Assembly: GCF_963678635.1 (NCBI RefSeq)
Contig: NC_087067.1
Coordinates: forward strand, 48,091,618 to 48,155,617
Source: Symsagittifera roscoffensis
Lineage: Eukaryota; Xenacoelomorpha; Acoela; Convolutidae
Length of the DNA: 64,000 nucleotides
Direction of reading: 5' to 3'
In this document: in pieces, positions 29,980-40,580 of the stretch
Layout: each line of letters opens with the position of its first letter
Numbering within the stretch: the stretch's first letter is position 1
Made by a program: the position numbers and the translations under genes
The notes under the pieces: model-generated
The model's input: the letters and a program-made list of their open reading frames with translations, nothing else
Databases searched by the model: none
Told to the model about the DNA's origin: nothing

Positions 29980-31471
29980 TGTGATTTCTGCTTGCTCTAG
30001 CTTGTCTACTAGTTTTCGAAAATCTAAATCGGGCTCTCGAATTGAGGAGGGATGGGATGCTCTTTTTTATTGCTATTTTCCTTAATTGAGGTGTTAAGGT
30101 CATCATTAAGATTTCTGTCATTTTTGTGTTTTTAAAATCGTGTGTATTTAATGAATATGCTTTTCGAACTAATGTTTCGATACGTACTGCTAATTGTTTG
30201 ATGGTTTCATTTGGTAATCTGCGAATTTCATTACATAAAACTCTTTGTTGTTGTTTGTTTCTTTCGGAGTCAAACATTTTTGAAAATTCTTGTGTAAATC
30301 TCTTCCAATTTGATTTTATTTCTATAGGCAATACTGAAAACCATTTTTGGGCTGCGCCGTCTAGGGTTGTTTGTATCAACGCTGTGCGTCGATGTATCCA
30401 ATTTTGATGTAGTGGCGTATTAATTGGTTCAGGTCCTATATTTAAAATTAAATTTGCTGTTACTGCATTTAAATAATCTTCTACAGAATATTCAGGGTCT
30501 GTTCCTGTGAATACCATTAATGGTTTGTTTGATGTTATTGATGATCCACCCATAAGGTATGGATTCATTGTCATTTGTAATGATTCTGCTGCATTTGGCA
30601 TTTGTGAAAAATTAGAAAGTTGATTTTTTGTTATTTCGTGTTGTTGAAGATAATATGGAAGTGGTATTTCATTTTGCATTTGTGTTGGTTGATATGAGTG
30701 TGTAATCATTGGCTTTTGTGGCTGAATTGGTTGAAAAGATTGTGTATTAATTGGGTTTTGCATTTGTATTGGTTGTTGATTTTGTGTATCTATCTGGTGT
30801 GGAGAAAAATTTCTATGATGTGTATATGGTTTCTGCATTCCTTGTCCGTGATATTCTTGGGTATATGGTGCAAATATATCTGGTTGTAAATGATCATCAT
30901 CAGAGGATAGGTAATCCGTTTGATGAGGTGCTTGTTTTTCATTTTTATTCTGTTGAAAGAATGGGTAATTTTCACTATGATCCTGTGGAGGATGTGGATT
31001 AGCTTGAAAATTTACTGAATTGGTTGTTGCCATTGGATTATTCCAATATCGAGATCTGATTTGATTATTATTATTATTTCGTGGAGGATAGTTTGTTTTT
31101 GATGAATGTGTATAATTATAATTATGTTCCGCAAAATTGTTTCTTGTGAATGTTCTGCGTGTTTTCGACGGTATTGTCATGGGTCTATATGTTTGGTAAT
31201 CCATTTGTGAATATTTTGGAGCAACCGAAGGTTTAACGGTTGATTGTAAAGTTACCTGTGCTAGTGAAGTGTTTGTATTTCTTGGTGTTGTTAAATTTGG
31301 ACGTATTGGTGAAATACTTTGTTGTGTAGTTGTTGTTGTTTGGACAATTTCTTCATTTATGAAGTGTGATGGTGTCTGAATATCTTGTTGAGTGAGATTT
31401 CTAGTTCCATTAAGGTTTTCATTGTGTATGACGGTCGAATTTAAACTGTTATTTCGAGTATCAGGTAAAAA
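29969..31471 (-). CDS. gag: Element A gag N-terminal part: capsid-type domain
   Basis: 411 codons from ATG 31204; the frame is open back to the TAA at 31472-31474, adding about 89 codons without ATG. The N-terminal half is Gln/Thr/Pro/Asn-rich. Residues about 220-390 are a helical Ty3-type capsid domain (FTGTDPEYSVEDYL, GAAQKWF, WKRFTQEF and RLPNETIKQL motifs), the retrotransposon gag signature. The end is frameshifted relative to the nucleocapsid part near 30060. The upstream ORF2 is in the same frame with only the TAA between, so ORF2 may be an N-terminal gag extension. Confidence 0.85.
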   Translation of the reverse strand, partial: FLPDTRNNSLNSTVIHNENLNGTRNLTQQDIQTPSHFINEEIVQTTTTTQQSISPIRPNLTTPRNTNTSLAQVTLQSTVKPSVAPKYSQMDYQTYRPMTIPSKTRRTFTRNNFAEHNYNYTHSSKTNYPPRNNNNNQIRSRYWNNPMATTNSVNFQANPHPPQDHSENYPFFQQNKNEKQAPHQTDYLSSDDDHLQPDIFAPYTQEYHGQGMQKPYTHHRNFSPHQIDTQNQQPIQMQNPINTQSFQPIQPQKPMITHSYQPTQMQNEIPLPYYLQQHEITKNQLSNFSQMPNAAESLQMTMNPYLMGGSSITSNKPLMVFTGTDPEYSVEDYLNAVTANLILNIGPEPINTPLHQNWIHRRTALIQTTLDGAAQKWFSVLPIEIKSNWKRFTQEFSKMFDSERNKQQQRVLCNEIRRLPNETIKQLAVRIETLVRKAYSLNTHDFKNTKMTEILMMTLTPQLRKIAIKKSIPSLLNSRARFRFSKTSRQARASRNHNET

Positions 31472-32329
31472 TTAATTGTAGTTTAATGGTGTTGCGTCAA
31501 TGGTTAATGGTACTACTCTTACATAATCTCTTATATAAGATATTGTACTTATTGCTTGACTTGCAATTGATTGTGGGATATTTATAAATGCATAATGAGA
31601 CCATTCGGGGTCCCAAACGTAGTCTGACTGTTCTGTGATGGCGGTATCATCGTTTGAATTTTGAGGTCTAAAATTTTTTCTTGCTTGTGAAATTAAATCT
31701 ATATTATGTGTGAAATAATCTATTATAAACCATGCCAAAATTTTTTGTAAGTCATGTTTTGTATGTTGTGAAACATCATCTTTGGTAAAATTTTCTTTAA
31801 TTATATGTAGAAAAGTTGAAAATAGTGTGATTTCATGTCGTATCTTTATATGTTTGGATGTCTCTGTCGGTGAGACATTTGAGATTGGGATTTCGTTTTC
31901 TAATATTGAGATATAACTATATATTATTGCAAAAACTTCATTAGTAAATATGGAGTTTGCTCTTTGTGAGTTATGATATTGTATGCTTTTTATATATTCT
32001 GAGAATACTTTTGAAAATTCTAAATCAAGGTCGTCTGTTTGAATTACATATTTGCGGTGATTCGTGTTTGGTGAGGTGATTTCTATGGTGTAGATTCCGT
32101 AGTGTTGTGTCAAATTACATATATCTTTCAGATAGTGATCAATAATTTGTCTTTTGATCTTTACATCGGGGAACTCTGCTGTACATGGGCTGATTCCGGG
32201 TTCAAATAAATTTAGTAGTAAATTCTTGCAAAGTATATGCTGTCCTCTATCAGTGGGTGCATCTACGAGGAAGGGGAAGATATCGTCATCATCTGGACTA
32301 TCTTCACTTGGAGTGTGTGTTTGGCTCAT
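31472..32329 (-). CDS. Element A ORF2, in frame with gag, unidentified
   Basis: 285 codons from ATG 32329. It begins with an acidic stretch (EDSPDDDDIF), followed by a predominantly helical, Ile/His/Tyr-containing protein with no signal peptide or membrane segment. I recognise no family. It ends at TAA 31472-31474 and the gag frame opens at once in the same phase. Two readings are possible: a separate protein, or a matrix-like N-terminal region of a large Gag whose junction carries a stop. Its start overlaps ORF1 by 26 bp. Two ORFs in front of gag are not usual for Ty3/Gypsy. Confidence 0.65.
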   Translation of the reverse strand: MSQTHTPSEDSPDDDDIFPFLVDAPTDRGQHILCKNLLLNLFEPGISPCTAEFPDVKIKRQIIDHYLKDICNLTQHYGIYTIEITSPNTNHRKYVIQTDDLDLEFSKVFSEYIKSIQYHNSQRANSIFTNEVFAIIYSYISILENEIPISNVSPTETSKHIKIRHEITLFSTFLHIIKENFTKDDVSQHTKHDLQKILAWFIIDYFTHNIDLISQARKNFRPQNSNDDTAITEQSDYVWDPEWSHYAFINIPQSIASQAISTISYIRDYVRVVPLTIDATPLNYN

Positions 32330-32771
32330 TTTTCCGTTTAATGACTGTTAATAGGTAATTATCGATGTGTCTAATTGGTTGATTCCAGTTGTATAAATGT
32401 ACTGGTTTGTGTTTATATTGCTTTTTTATTCGTCTTTTTCCTCTTTTTGATGAATTTGATGTTGTTTCTGAGTCAGAAAAATATAATTGATCGTGTATGG
32501 GGCAATTTTTATCTATAGATTCTTTTAATTTATAGAGTTCGTCTAAATTGCTGGCTTCTGATTCTGAAAATGCGTTTCTATTTTTGGAAAATCTTTTTCG
32601 TGTTATTTGTCTTTGTTTACTTATTATTTTTCTTTTTAGTGTTTGTCGTTTTGTTCTAATATATCCAACTGTTTGTGTGTGAGGTGTGATTACAAGGTCG
32701 TATTTTTTGTTTTCTATTTCACAGTTGTGCAAAACGATTGTTTGTTTGTTTCCTAGATTTTTAAATGACAT
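32304..32771 (-). CDS. Element A ORF1, basic protein, unidentified
   Basis: 155 codons from ATG 32771, the first ORF after the leader. Strongly basic clusters lie in the middle (KRQTLKRKIISKQRQITRKR) and near the C terminus (KRGKRRIKKQYKHK), with an acidic Ser/Glu patch (FSESEASNLDE, FSDSETTSNSS) between. The layout suggests nucleic-acid binding or nuclear targeting, an inference from composition only. It overlaps ORF2 by 26 bp in another frame. No known domain is recognised. Confidence 0.6.
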   Translation of the reverse strand: MSFKNLGNKQTIVLHNCEIENKKYDLVITPHTQTVGYIRTKRQTLKRKIISKQRQITRKRFSKNRNAFSESEASNLDELYKLKESIDKNCPIHDQLYFSDSETTSNSSKRGKRRIKKQYKHKPVHLYNWNQPIRHIDNYLLTVIKRKNEPNTHSK

Positions 32772-33990
32772 AAGGTTTAGGATGACGGATGCAAAAAGTT
32801 GTTAGATGATTTCTATTTTCTTAAATTGTTAGTCCTTACGATTTTTTGGTTAACTTAACCTCGGTCTATTTGTTCAGGGTTGGAGAGAAAAGTAATTCGA
32901 TTCCGAAGAATGATTTTTACTTTCTCGTGGCTAGTATAAGCTAAGGTGTTAACTTACTTAATCTTACTTAGGGGTAGTGATTGTGTTCAAGGGTTGGAGA
33001 ATACTAAATCGATCCACAAGGTTCAGGTATAATTAGAACGCGAGTAGTTCGTTAGATACTATTTTAAACTTACTAAGTCTATGATTTATCCTGGGTCTTG
33101 ATAAGAGGAGGGTTCAAGTGAAGGATGAATAACCGAAGTTTTTCACTGTTTATCCTAATTTGAATGGTTAGTTTTGCTGAAAAATTTCTATTAGTCTTGG
33201 GTTTTTTGAAAGGGTTGGATAGTGAATCGACGTTTGAGGTCGTTAGACACTAGCTAAGTGGGTGGGGGAGAACAAAATTGTTCTTTTTGATCCAAGGATA
33301 GGCCTTGATGATCAAGTTTAAATTTTAACTGAATAGAAAATGAATTAAGATCCAAGGATAAGCCTTGATGATCTGATTTAAAAATTAAGTGAATTTAAGT
33401 TTAAAATGGTTTAGATTTGTTTAAGGAAAAGATTTAGTGTTTTAATGATATTACTGATTTTATGATTGCTGTTATGTTTTAGGTGATGAAGCTGGGACAA
33501 TTGGATAATTTATGATTACTAACAGTTTATTGTCATGCTACTAATTTTTGTTTTGATTTTCAATAAATATTTTCCAAATATGTTTTATAGAATTTTAGGA
33601 GAACGATCTGAGATCTTTTTATCAATCGTTATTGTATATTAATATTTTGTTTAGCGCCTGGAATGATCATGAAGATTGACTTCAAGATTTAAGTTTGCAA
33701 ATGAAAATCTAAATTCATTGCTAATAAGATTCTAAATATAAAAGTTTGTGTTGGCTTTTGCCGTACTATCATATAACTATTTGGTAAGTTTCTATTTTGT
33801 CATATGTCGTCTCTGGTTCGAGGTCTTCTTCCAATTCCGGGTAGTTCTCTTATCGTTCGGAATATTGGCTTTGATCTATTGAGTCGTAGAGACATTTCGA
33901 TTAAATTATTGTCGTGTAACATTTTAAAAATGTTTTGTCTAATTTCTAATCTATTTTTGGTTAATTCTAAGCTATTAAGGTCTTGTTCGA
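32772..33990 (-). other. Element A 5' leader with internal repeats
   Basis: About 1.2 kb with no long ORF between the primer-binding site and ORF1. A direct repeat of about 49 bp starts with GATCCAAGGATA at 33289 and 33349, a period of 60. A looser motif AGGGTTGGA followed within 10-20 bp by AATCGA or ATTCGA occurs near 32876, 32990 and 33211. Such leaders carry packaging signals and, in the Drosophila gypsy element, insulator repeats. No function can be assigned here. Confidence 0.6.
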
Positions 33991-34007
33991 GACTTATGGT
34001 CGCACCA
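33991..34007 (-). other. Element A primer-binding-site candidate
   Basis: On the minus strand, two bases after the 5' LTR, TGGTGCGACCATAAGTC begins with TGG, as required for pairing with the CCA end of a tRNA. Which tRNA it matches could not be decided without the host tRNA set. Confidence 0.6.
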
Positions 34008-34009
34008 GA

Positions 34010-34419
34010 TGAGTTAGAACCGAGGTGGTTAACTCATAGAGTAATTTCGGATAGGGTACACCGTCTGCTCGTCACGCTATCTTATTTTTGGCCGGATAGA
34101 TTCGTGCAACTTCTTAGTCTAATACCGATCCTAATCTTACTCTTATACTATCTAGTCTCAGGGTGTTTAACTAGTCTCTGCTAGGCTCAATAGATCTAGG
34201 GTATACTGGTTTATTGCGGCTGCTGAAGTCTTCTTGGAGAGTCAACTAATTTCTAAGTTAAATTCAAATCTCTCTGGTGCTGAATTTACAAGTAATTTCA
34301 GCACTTACAAATAAGTGGGTTGTTAGTTAGATGGATCATGATTGGTTAATATTAAATACTTTACAGTGGTAAAATATCTAATTTATCCAATCATAAAATG
34401 TAGTTTAGATCAGGTTCCA
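34010..34419 (-). repeat. Element A 5' LTR
   Basis: 410 bp, two differences from the 3' LTR. One falls in the hairpin and breaks one pair (34277-34304). AATAAA on the minus strand is at 34210-34215. The right flank starts with the GTAA target duplication at 34420-34423. Confidence 0.95.
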
Positions 34420-34423
34420 GTAA

Positions 34424-37400
34424 TCCGTTGTTTCTCAAGAATGGTTTAATGCAAACGCCAAAATGCCTTCTGGGAATTGCAACCCCGACATTGAAAGATG
34501 AGAGTCCCCTGAGAGACCGCAAAAGTCAAGCTGATTTTACAAGTATTCCATACTTTTTGCTGATTGGATTTTCACGACGATTGCTTTGAATATGGAATAA
34601 AGGAGCAATAAAAAAGTTGTTCTACTCGCATGGTTAATTTTCTATTGTATAAATTGAATTGAGTCTCAACAATTTCCCGGATGAAAGTTAATTAGGAACC
34701 TGCTAAACAAAATACCAAACGATAAAATTGTGAAACGTTTCAAGATGATGTTGATGGTTTGTATCGAGTCGCAGAAATTAAGATTTCACAAAAATTCTTC
34801 AAATGATCAAAATTCAAAAAGTTCAAATGGCTTGAAACGGTTCGCAGAGAGTACAATTTTTGAAGCAAACCTGTCAAGTAAAGCAAAATTGGATAAATTG
34901 AAATTTATTTACATAGGATGACTTGATTACTAAAGAAATGAATTTTTTCATGTAAAAAGTTTGAAAGATACATTTTAAAGGTTTTTGTTGGCTTAAAATA
35001 CTAAGTCAAAAAACAATGTTTTCGGACAAGCTATTCAAATAACGAAGCTTTGAATTCATAGTTTTGCGTTAATTTGAAACTTATCGCAATTTTTGCAAAC
35101 TATTTAATAAAGGAAACAATGAAGTATATTAATTTCATTTCATTAGGTTCAACCAAAAAAAAATCTAATCAAGGTCGGTTTTAATAGCTTTCATCAGATC
35201 GCAAGTACTAAATTTTTTGAAAACAAAATCAAGATAAAAAATACTGCGATATATCGGGTCGTTTTGCGAATATAGACTGTTTGTCTAAATTAAATTAAAC
35301 TTTCCAAGCCAGCTATTCACGTGGTGAAACCTTGATGCTTGTGAAGAAATTTTAAAACTTATTTCAAAAAAATAATATAATTACAAATTTTGTGATTGGC
35401 TTAAGCAGATTGCAAAACAAAAATCAAAGTATGCGGTTCAAAAAAACGCCTTATTGCTTTTTTAAATCGAACAAGCTAAGCAAAACAACTCTAACTTTAA
35501 TTTTGACAAAAACAGTTGAACTTCAAAAAATTAGATCAAACTGGTTCATACAATAAAAATTTTCATTGTTATTTGATCAAACTATGAAATAGCCATAAAA
35601 AGTTTGTGTCGCATTGAATGAACTCAAGAAACCACGAGGACCATTTTTCAGAACTGTTTGATTTTTATAAGAGAAAGCCTTTAATCAAAACTGAAACTAT
35701 TGGATTGATTGGTATTGTTAAATTTAACTGAAAGTTCTAAAAGGAAAACCCACGTCGCTGCCTCAACTACTCGCAAAAACAAAGCTTCTTGTTTTCAAAA
35801 AGATATCAACCGACAACTGAGCAAGTATGAAAAAAAATGTATCGATACTTGGGTAGTTTTGAGACTACTTCAAATTTTGTTCAGTAAGCTTTCTTTTAAC
35901 TCAGGACACTACAGCTGGTTCTCATAATCCAGATGTTAGATCAAATGAGTATCATAAAATGGTCCTTTTTTTCTCTTAAACAATATCCCAATAGAAAATT
36001 ACACAAAAAGTTGCATTAAAATTGCTTCCCTAGAAAAGTAAACAAAAAATTTGACCATACAAATGACAGAACAATAAATCAAAAACTTTAGGTTTTGTAA
36101 GGTAGAAACCGGAGGATAATTTATACGGCAGTCACACATTTAAATTTACAATACAGTCAAAAGACATAGAAATTGCAGTTTTTTGATTTTAACAGCAAGT
36201 GAACGAATTTTTTTCTTCAATCTGTTTTCTCTGCAACTATTTACACAGAAGCGAAGAGATACAGAACTTTGCATCACTTGCGATACAACACAAACATAAA
36301 TACATGAAAAATCGAAAAAAAAGTTTTTGAAAAACTAGGTCTACCGAAAAATAAACTTTCGTATTGCCCTGTAGCAATCCATTTTAGGCAAACATGCAAG
36401 ACATTTGTATAAGCAACAAAAAGAAAAATTACGAAGAGGAAAAAAAGCCGAAAATGTTTGAGCAGACACAATTTGACCCGAAAAAAATCAGTTCTGTGAA
36501 ATTTTGTAAGAATCGGCTCTGCCGACAATCTTTGAGCAGATCTCAAAAAACAATAAGTTTTTTTTTATTTAAGTCCCCCCTTAAACTACCATGAACAACA
36601 TTTGTTCATGCAAGAACAAGAAAAGCTGCTTACAGTACAAAACAATCGGTGATGCGGCACTAAACAGAAAAATTTTGAGTAGACAAACGCAAGTCCAACA
36701 TTTCAGTTTTTATTGGAAAATAAATTCAAATGAAAAATTAAATCAAAGAACGGCGCTACCTCTAGGAATCAAGATCGAAGGAACGTGTTAAGAATCAAAA
36801 ACAAAGCAAGCAGAAAAATTATAAGAACCGTTAGTTACGGGAACAAAATTGTAGTTCCTGATTACAAGGACTTTTTTTTCGCAAGTGTAATTAAACCCCA
36901 CATTAAGCCAGAAAACCCATGATTAAACGCAATTAAACCAAAAAATTTAACTGCAGTGAAAAAAAACATACATATATAAGCTTAAATTAGAACACACAAT
37001 TTCTAGCACATCAGCCAACAACTATGACATTCCCATATATTTATATGAACATAATATGGATACAACTGTAAGACAATTTGGTCTATTTTTTACCAGTGGA
37101 CGATATATTTTTGTTCCGACTTTAGGAGAAATTGCTGAGTATTTACGCTTGGGGTAGTTTTTCAGTCATTTTTCGACTTTTTAACTTTTTGACGGGATTT
37201 TTATACCATCTGAAAAATTTTATTGTTCGGAGCATAAAATTAAACGAATAAATTAGCAGTGATCATTTTTCGTAAAATTATTGGGTTTGGAAGTTGCTAA
37301 TTTTGGTCAATTTGGGATAATTAACGCAAATTTTGAATCGGCTTTTAAGTACAGTCGAATCATTTAGGGCTTTGCCCTGATATACGAACAGTCTTGTACG

Positions 37401-38715
37401 CAACTTCTAATAATGTTTGTGCTTAACTCAATGTCAATTTTGAATGTTGTCTGAGATCTTGAACGGCTCTCTTTGCTGAATTATGTGATCGCAGATATTC
37501 CAAATCACGATTAAAAACAGTCGTTTTTCTGTTTAAGCATTGACTTATATCAAATCTTCAATTTACACCAAGTAGTTCACCCAAAGTAATTGGACTACCA
37601 TAGTACTGTTAGACCATATGACATGGTGCAGCCAGGAGATCAAAACAAACCCCCAATAAACAACTATCATTCTGGCAAACCATGCCGCCATCCATCAGAG
37701 TGGGCAAATATGATATATCATGGAAGTGTAAGTCGTTAGTCAGCGACCCCCCTTCCCCTCCGGTGCAAAAATAGATGCGATTCACACTGAAACTATATCA
37801 TTCGAAAACCAGGAAAACGAAAATCCATCGGCAAATACTAATACCGAAATCAGTAGCGGATTAAAGGGGGGACGCCTTTTTCCCTCAGGGATTCGACCAT
37901 CTGCCGACCGAAAGGGTCCCCTCTTTGAACTATTTTGAGATATCCATTCTGAGCTGGCTGACCTTAAATTTTTTCTAACGGCGCCTTCGGCTCTAATCTT
38001 TACTAATTTTGATGGTGGAGCGCGCGCCGAAAAAACGCGACTTTTTGGTCAAAAGTTTCCAAAAAATGCCTAAAAACGCCTTTTTGGCCTTTTTTCAAAA
38101 ACTTGTCTGCCGTGCTGAAGTATTGGTCAAATTACGGTCTTTATAGTGATTAGGGAGCGCTCACAAAATCAATTTGGTCGAGACCTAAAAAAAAGTCGAC
38201 AAAATTTTTTTTTAAATTTTGAAAATCCGTCCCCACCCCGAGAAATTCCTAGATCCGCGTCTGAGCGGAATTCTTCTATTTGAAATATAATTGAGTGACA
38301 TTTGGAAGGAATTAACTTTTTTGAAGGAAGAAATTAGGTCAGCTATGTCGGCAAAGAAAAGAGACGAAGACGATTAAGCCGGAAAAAAAATTGAAGGCAT
38401 TTATACCGAAAATACTAAACCTCAAGCAAGCGTATTTCACATTTATATCAAGATGTCAGAAGCCTGAAAGTAAAAGAAGCTTCATATTAAAGCAAGCTCA
38501 GTTTCTTGCAGACTGTTTAAAAAAACAATGTTAATGGGGAAAACCGTCTTGTTGCCAATTTAAGACATCTGCTACTAGACACCCGGGATGAGCTGTTCGA
38601 CTCATGATTCGACCGACACGCTCGCGCGTTGTCTAATTTTTGTCGCCAATTAACGAAAGGGTCAAATCATGGGTCGGAGGGGGTTGAATCATGGGTCGAA
38701 TGTGGTCAAATCATG
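34424..38715. other. Spacer between elements A and B, nothing recognised
   Basis: 4.3 kb of AT-rich sequence. Short ORFs (34730-34921, 35709-35927, 36274-36546, 36591-36791) have no domain, no paired splice signals and low-complexity composition. At about 37860-38240 a less AT-rich stretch includes GGGGGGACGCC and GCGCGCGCC and may be an old repeat fragment. The last 120 bp (38600-38720) contains a degenerate ATGGGTCGAA minisatellite into which element B inserted. Confidence 0.5.
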
Positions 38716-38720
38716 GGTCA

Positions 38721-39054
38721 TGACATTTGCCGAGAAATAACGAGTCAAAATTTAGTTGTTTCGTAAGAAGTAAATTAATAGAATATTGGTTTAGTTAGTT
38801 TCAAGAGTTAATGTTATATACTTAATTTCAATTTAGTATTTATCGGTCAGAACTTTTACCGAGGAAAATAGATACAGAAGAGTTAAATAGACATCTAACA
38901 GCGATGTAGGAAAAACAACAGAGTGACCACGCACAGCGTAGGGTTCGGTATAGGCCAGATCAGTGACCTTGATTAGCAAAGATAAATATAAGGCAGCAAC
39001 ATGGCTGCAAAAAGAAGAAGTTATAAGCGACGTACCGAAGGTAGCCTCATGACT
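38721..39054 (-). repeat. Element B 3' LTR
   Basis: 334 bp, shorter than its partner by an 18-bp deletion in the TATAGGCC region and smaller gaps. On the minus strand the upstream sequence GCGGGAAGAG is a polypurine-tract candidate. Confidence 0.85.
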
Positions 39055-39490
39055 CTTCCCGCGGGAGGAAAATTTTTGGAAAATTGTCCAAAATTTGTAA
39101 AGGAAGAAAATAAACTGCACCCAGGTAAGCATTAGATTGATAACACCCCTATCCCACACAAATGCTTGATGACAAAGAATATGAAATCAGGTATATAGCA
39201 CAAAGAGTTATATAGAGTTTTGAAGAGTTTGATATTCGGAGACTAGTCAATTGTTATCAAGAGTTTTGTTGACTTCCGCGAAGGAAGTAGAGGATACCTT
39301 CATTATGTCAATATAAAATCTGTCTCGAAAGAGGGTTTTCCGCGGCGATGACGGAAAAGAGGGAGCACTTCCTGAAAGCGAATCCTGAGATGGCCCTCTG
39401 ATAAACGGTTGACTAATTTGAGCCTCTTCAATCAGTTTGACAGAGTGACGCAGGGGATCACCGAATTGTTATGGTAGGTTGGTAGGTTTC
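39055..39490 (-). other. Element B 3' untranslated region
   Basis: About 435 bp between the end of pol and the 3' LTR. No open frame of note was seen. Confidence 0.4.
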
Positions 39491-40580
39491 TTAATTTGGT
39501 AGGTTTCTTACTGCGTCAAGAGGTCCTGACCGCCTCTGAATCACCCACCACTGGATGAGCAGGAAGAGAAAACGACGGATATGAAGAGTGCGGTTCTGAG
39601 AGCGCGTTTTGTGAGGAATGAACAAACGCCTCCGATGACACACCATCCGGGGGTAGAAATTCGATCCGAGGGTCTGCTGGGCCAGAACCAGTAATCTGGG
39701 CAGCAGGGGCGGTAGGTGGTGAAGGGGTTGCACTACCTGTGTTAAGCGGCTGAGCAGAGGAATCGGCCGTATGAGCGAATGTGACCGGCGGTGAATCGTT
39801 ATGCAATTTGAGTCGTTTCTCAACTGGAGTAGACTCCCTGACCACTTGGAGGTGGTTTGATCCAGACGAGCCTTCGCTGGACGAATCAGCTGCAAGGTCA
39901 ACAACTATCTGGTTAGTCAAGCCGGGGTTTTCCGGCCGTTGCTCCAACATCACTGACTGGGACCGAGTAGCTGACCTTTTGACCGCACTGTGAGAGGTCG
40001 TTCCTGAGGCTGGGAGACGGTCACCTAGTATGTTTTGGCCAACTGAATTGTTATAACGAAAGTTAGGCTTAAGGCAAATATGGTTTTTACGGTAAAGTTT
40101 CCCTTTGTCAGTAACATAAGTGTGATCGGTAATCTGAGTAGTCTTGAACTTTGCAGTCTTATAAAAAAGGTTTTCCGGATTGACGATCTATAATTTTCCG
40201 AAAACTTTGCAGTATTATAAAGAGGTTTTTGGGATTGACGATCTATAATTTTCCTAAAGACTCCTAAAGTTTTTTTCCAATTTACTTGTTTTTGTCAGAC
40301 GACGAGATTGCTGAGCCGGTAACTTTCGAGAACTAATTGGAGCACCCGGAGGCGTAGAACTAGACCCATGATCCGAAAAACGAAGAGTGTTACGTGTAAG
40401 GCCTGTCTTCAGCGAATGAGCAAGGTCCGGATGACGACTTGACAACTCTTTAAGGACTCGCTTGCCACTGTCCACCGGGAGGTTGTGTTTGAACTGCAAC
40501 CACTTCTTTGCCGCCCGAGCGAGTTCAGCCAGTGCCTTGTAAGTCTCACTATCGGCGACATTGCCGTCTAGGGAAAACAT
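39491..40580 (-). pseudogene. pol: Element B pol C-terminal region
   Basis: Two same-frame pieces, 40254-40580 and 39516-39953, follow the integrase core after a frame change. The first is basic (KKWLQFKHNLPV, RKLPAQQSRR), as expected for an integrase C-terminal region. The second is Ser/Pro/Thr-rich and disordered. About 300 bp between them is closed by stops. No separate envelope-like gene was seen. Confidence 0.5.

Larger units (their letters stand above)
15543..34419 (-). mobile_element. Element A: 18.9-kb LTR retroelement with glycoprotein and accessory ORFs
   Basis: The two 410-bp repeats at the ends are direct, begin TG and end CA, and differ at two positions by eye. They are flanked by the 4-bp target duplication GTAA at 15539-15542 and 34420-34423. 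Inside, on the minus strand, are a primer-binding-site-like sequence, gag with CCHC finger, DSGA protease, YLDD reverse transcriptase, RNase H and a DDE integrase with a GPY motif. The order RT-RNase H-integrase places it in Ty3/Gypsy. Typical Ty3/Gypsy elements are about 5-9 kb. The excess here comes from two ORFs before gag, several ORFs after pol and long untranslated regions. The copy is young but has several interrupting stops and frameshifts. Confidence 0.93.

Noticed and set aside
33981-34007. tRNA gene next to the element A LTR (GTTCGAGAC before the CCA complement)
   Set aside because: Only the 3' end of a tRNA-like sequence is present; arms do not pair. It is the primer-binding site.
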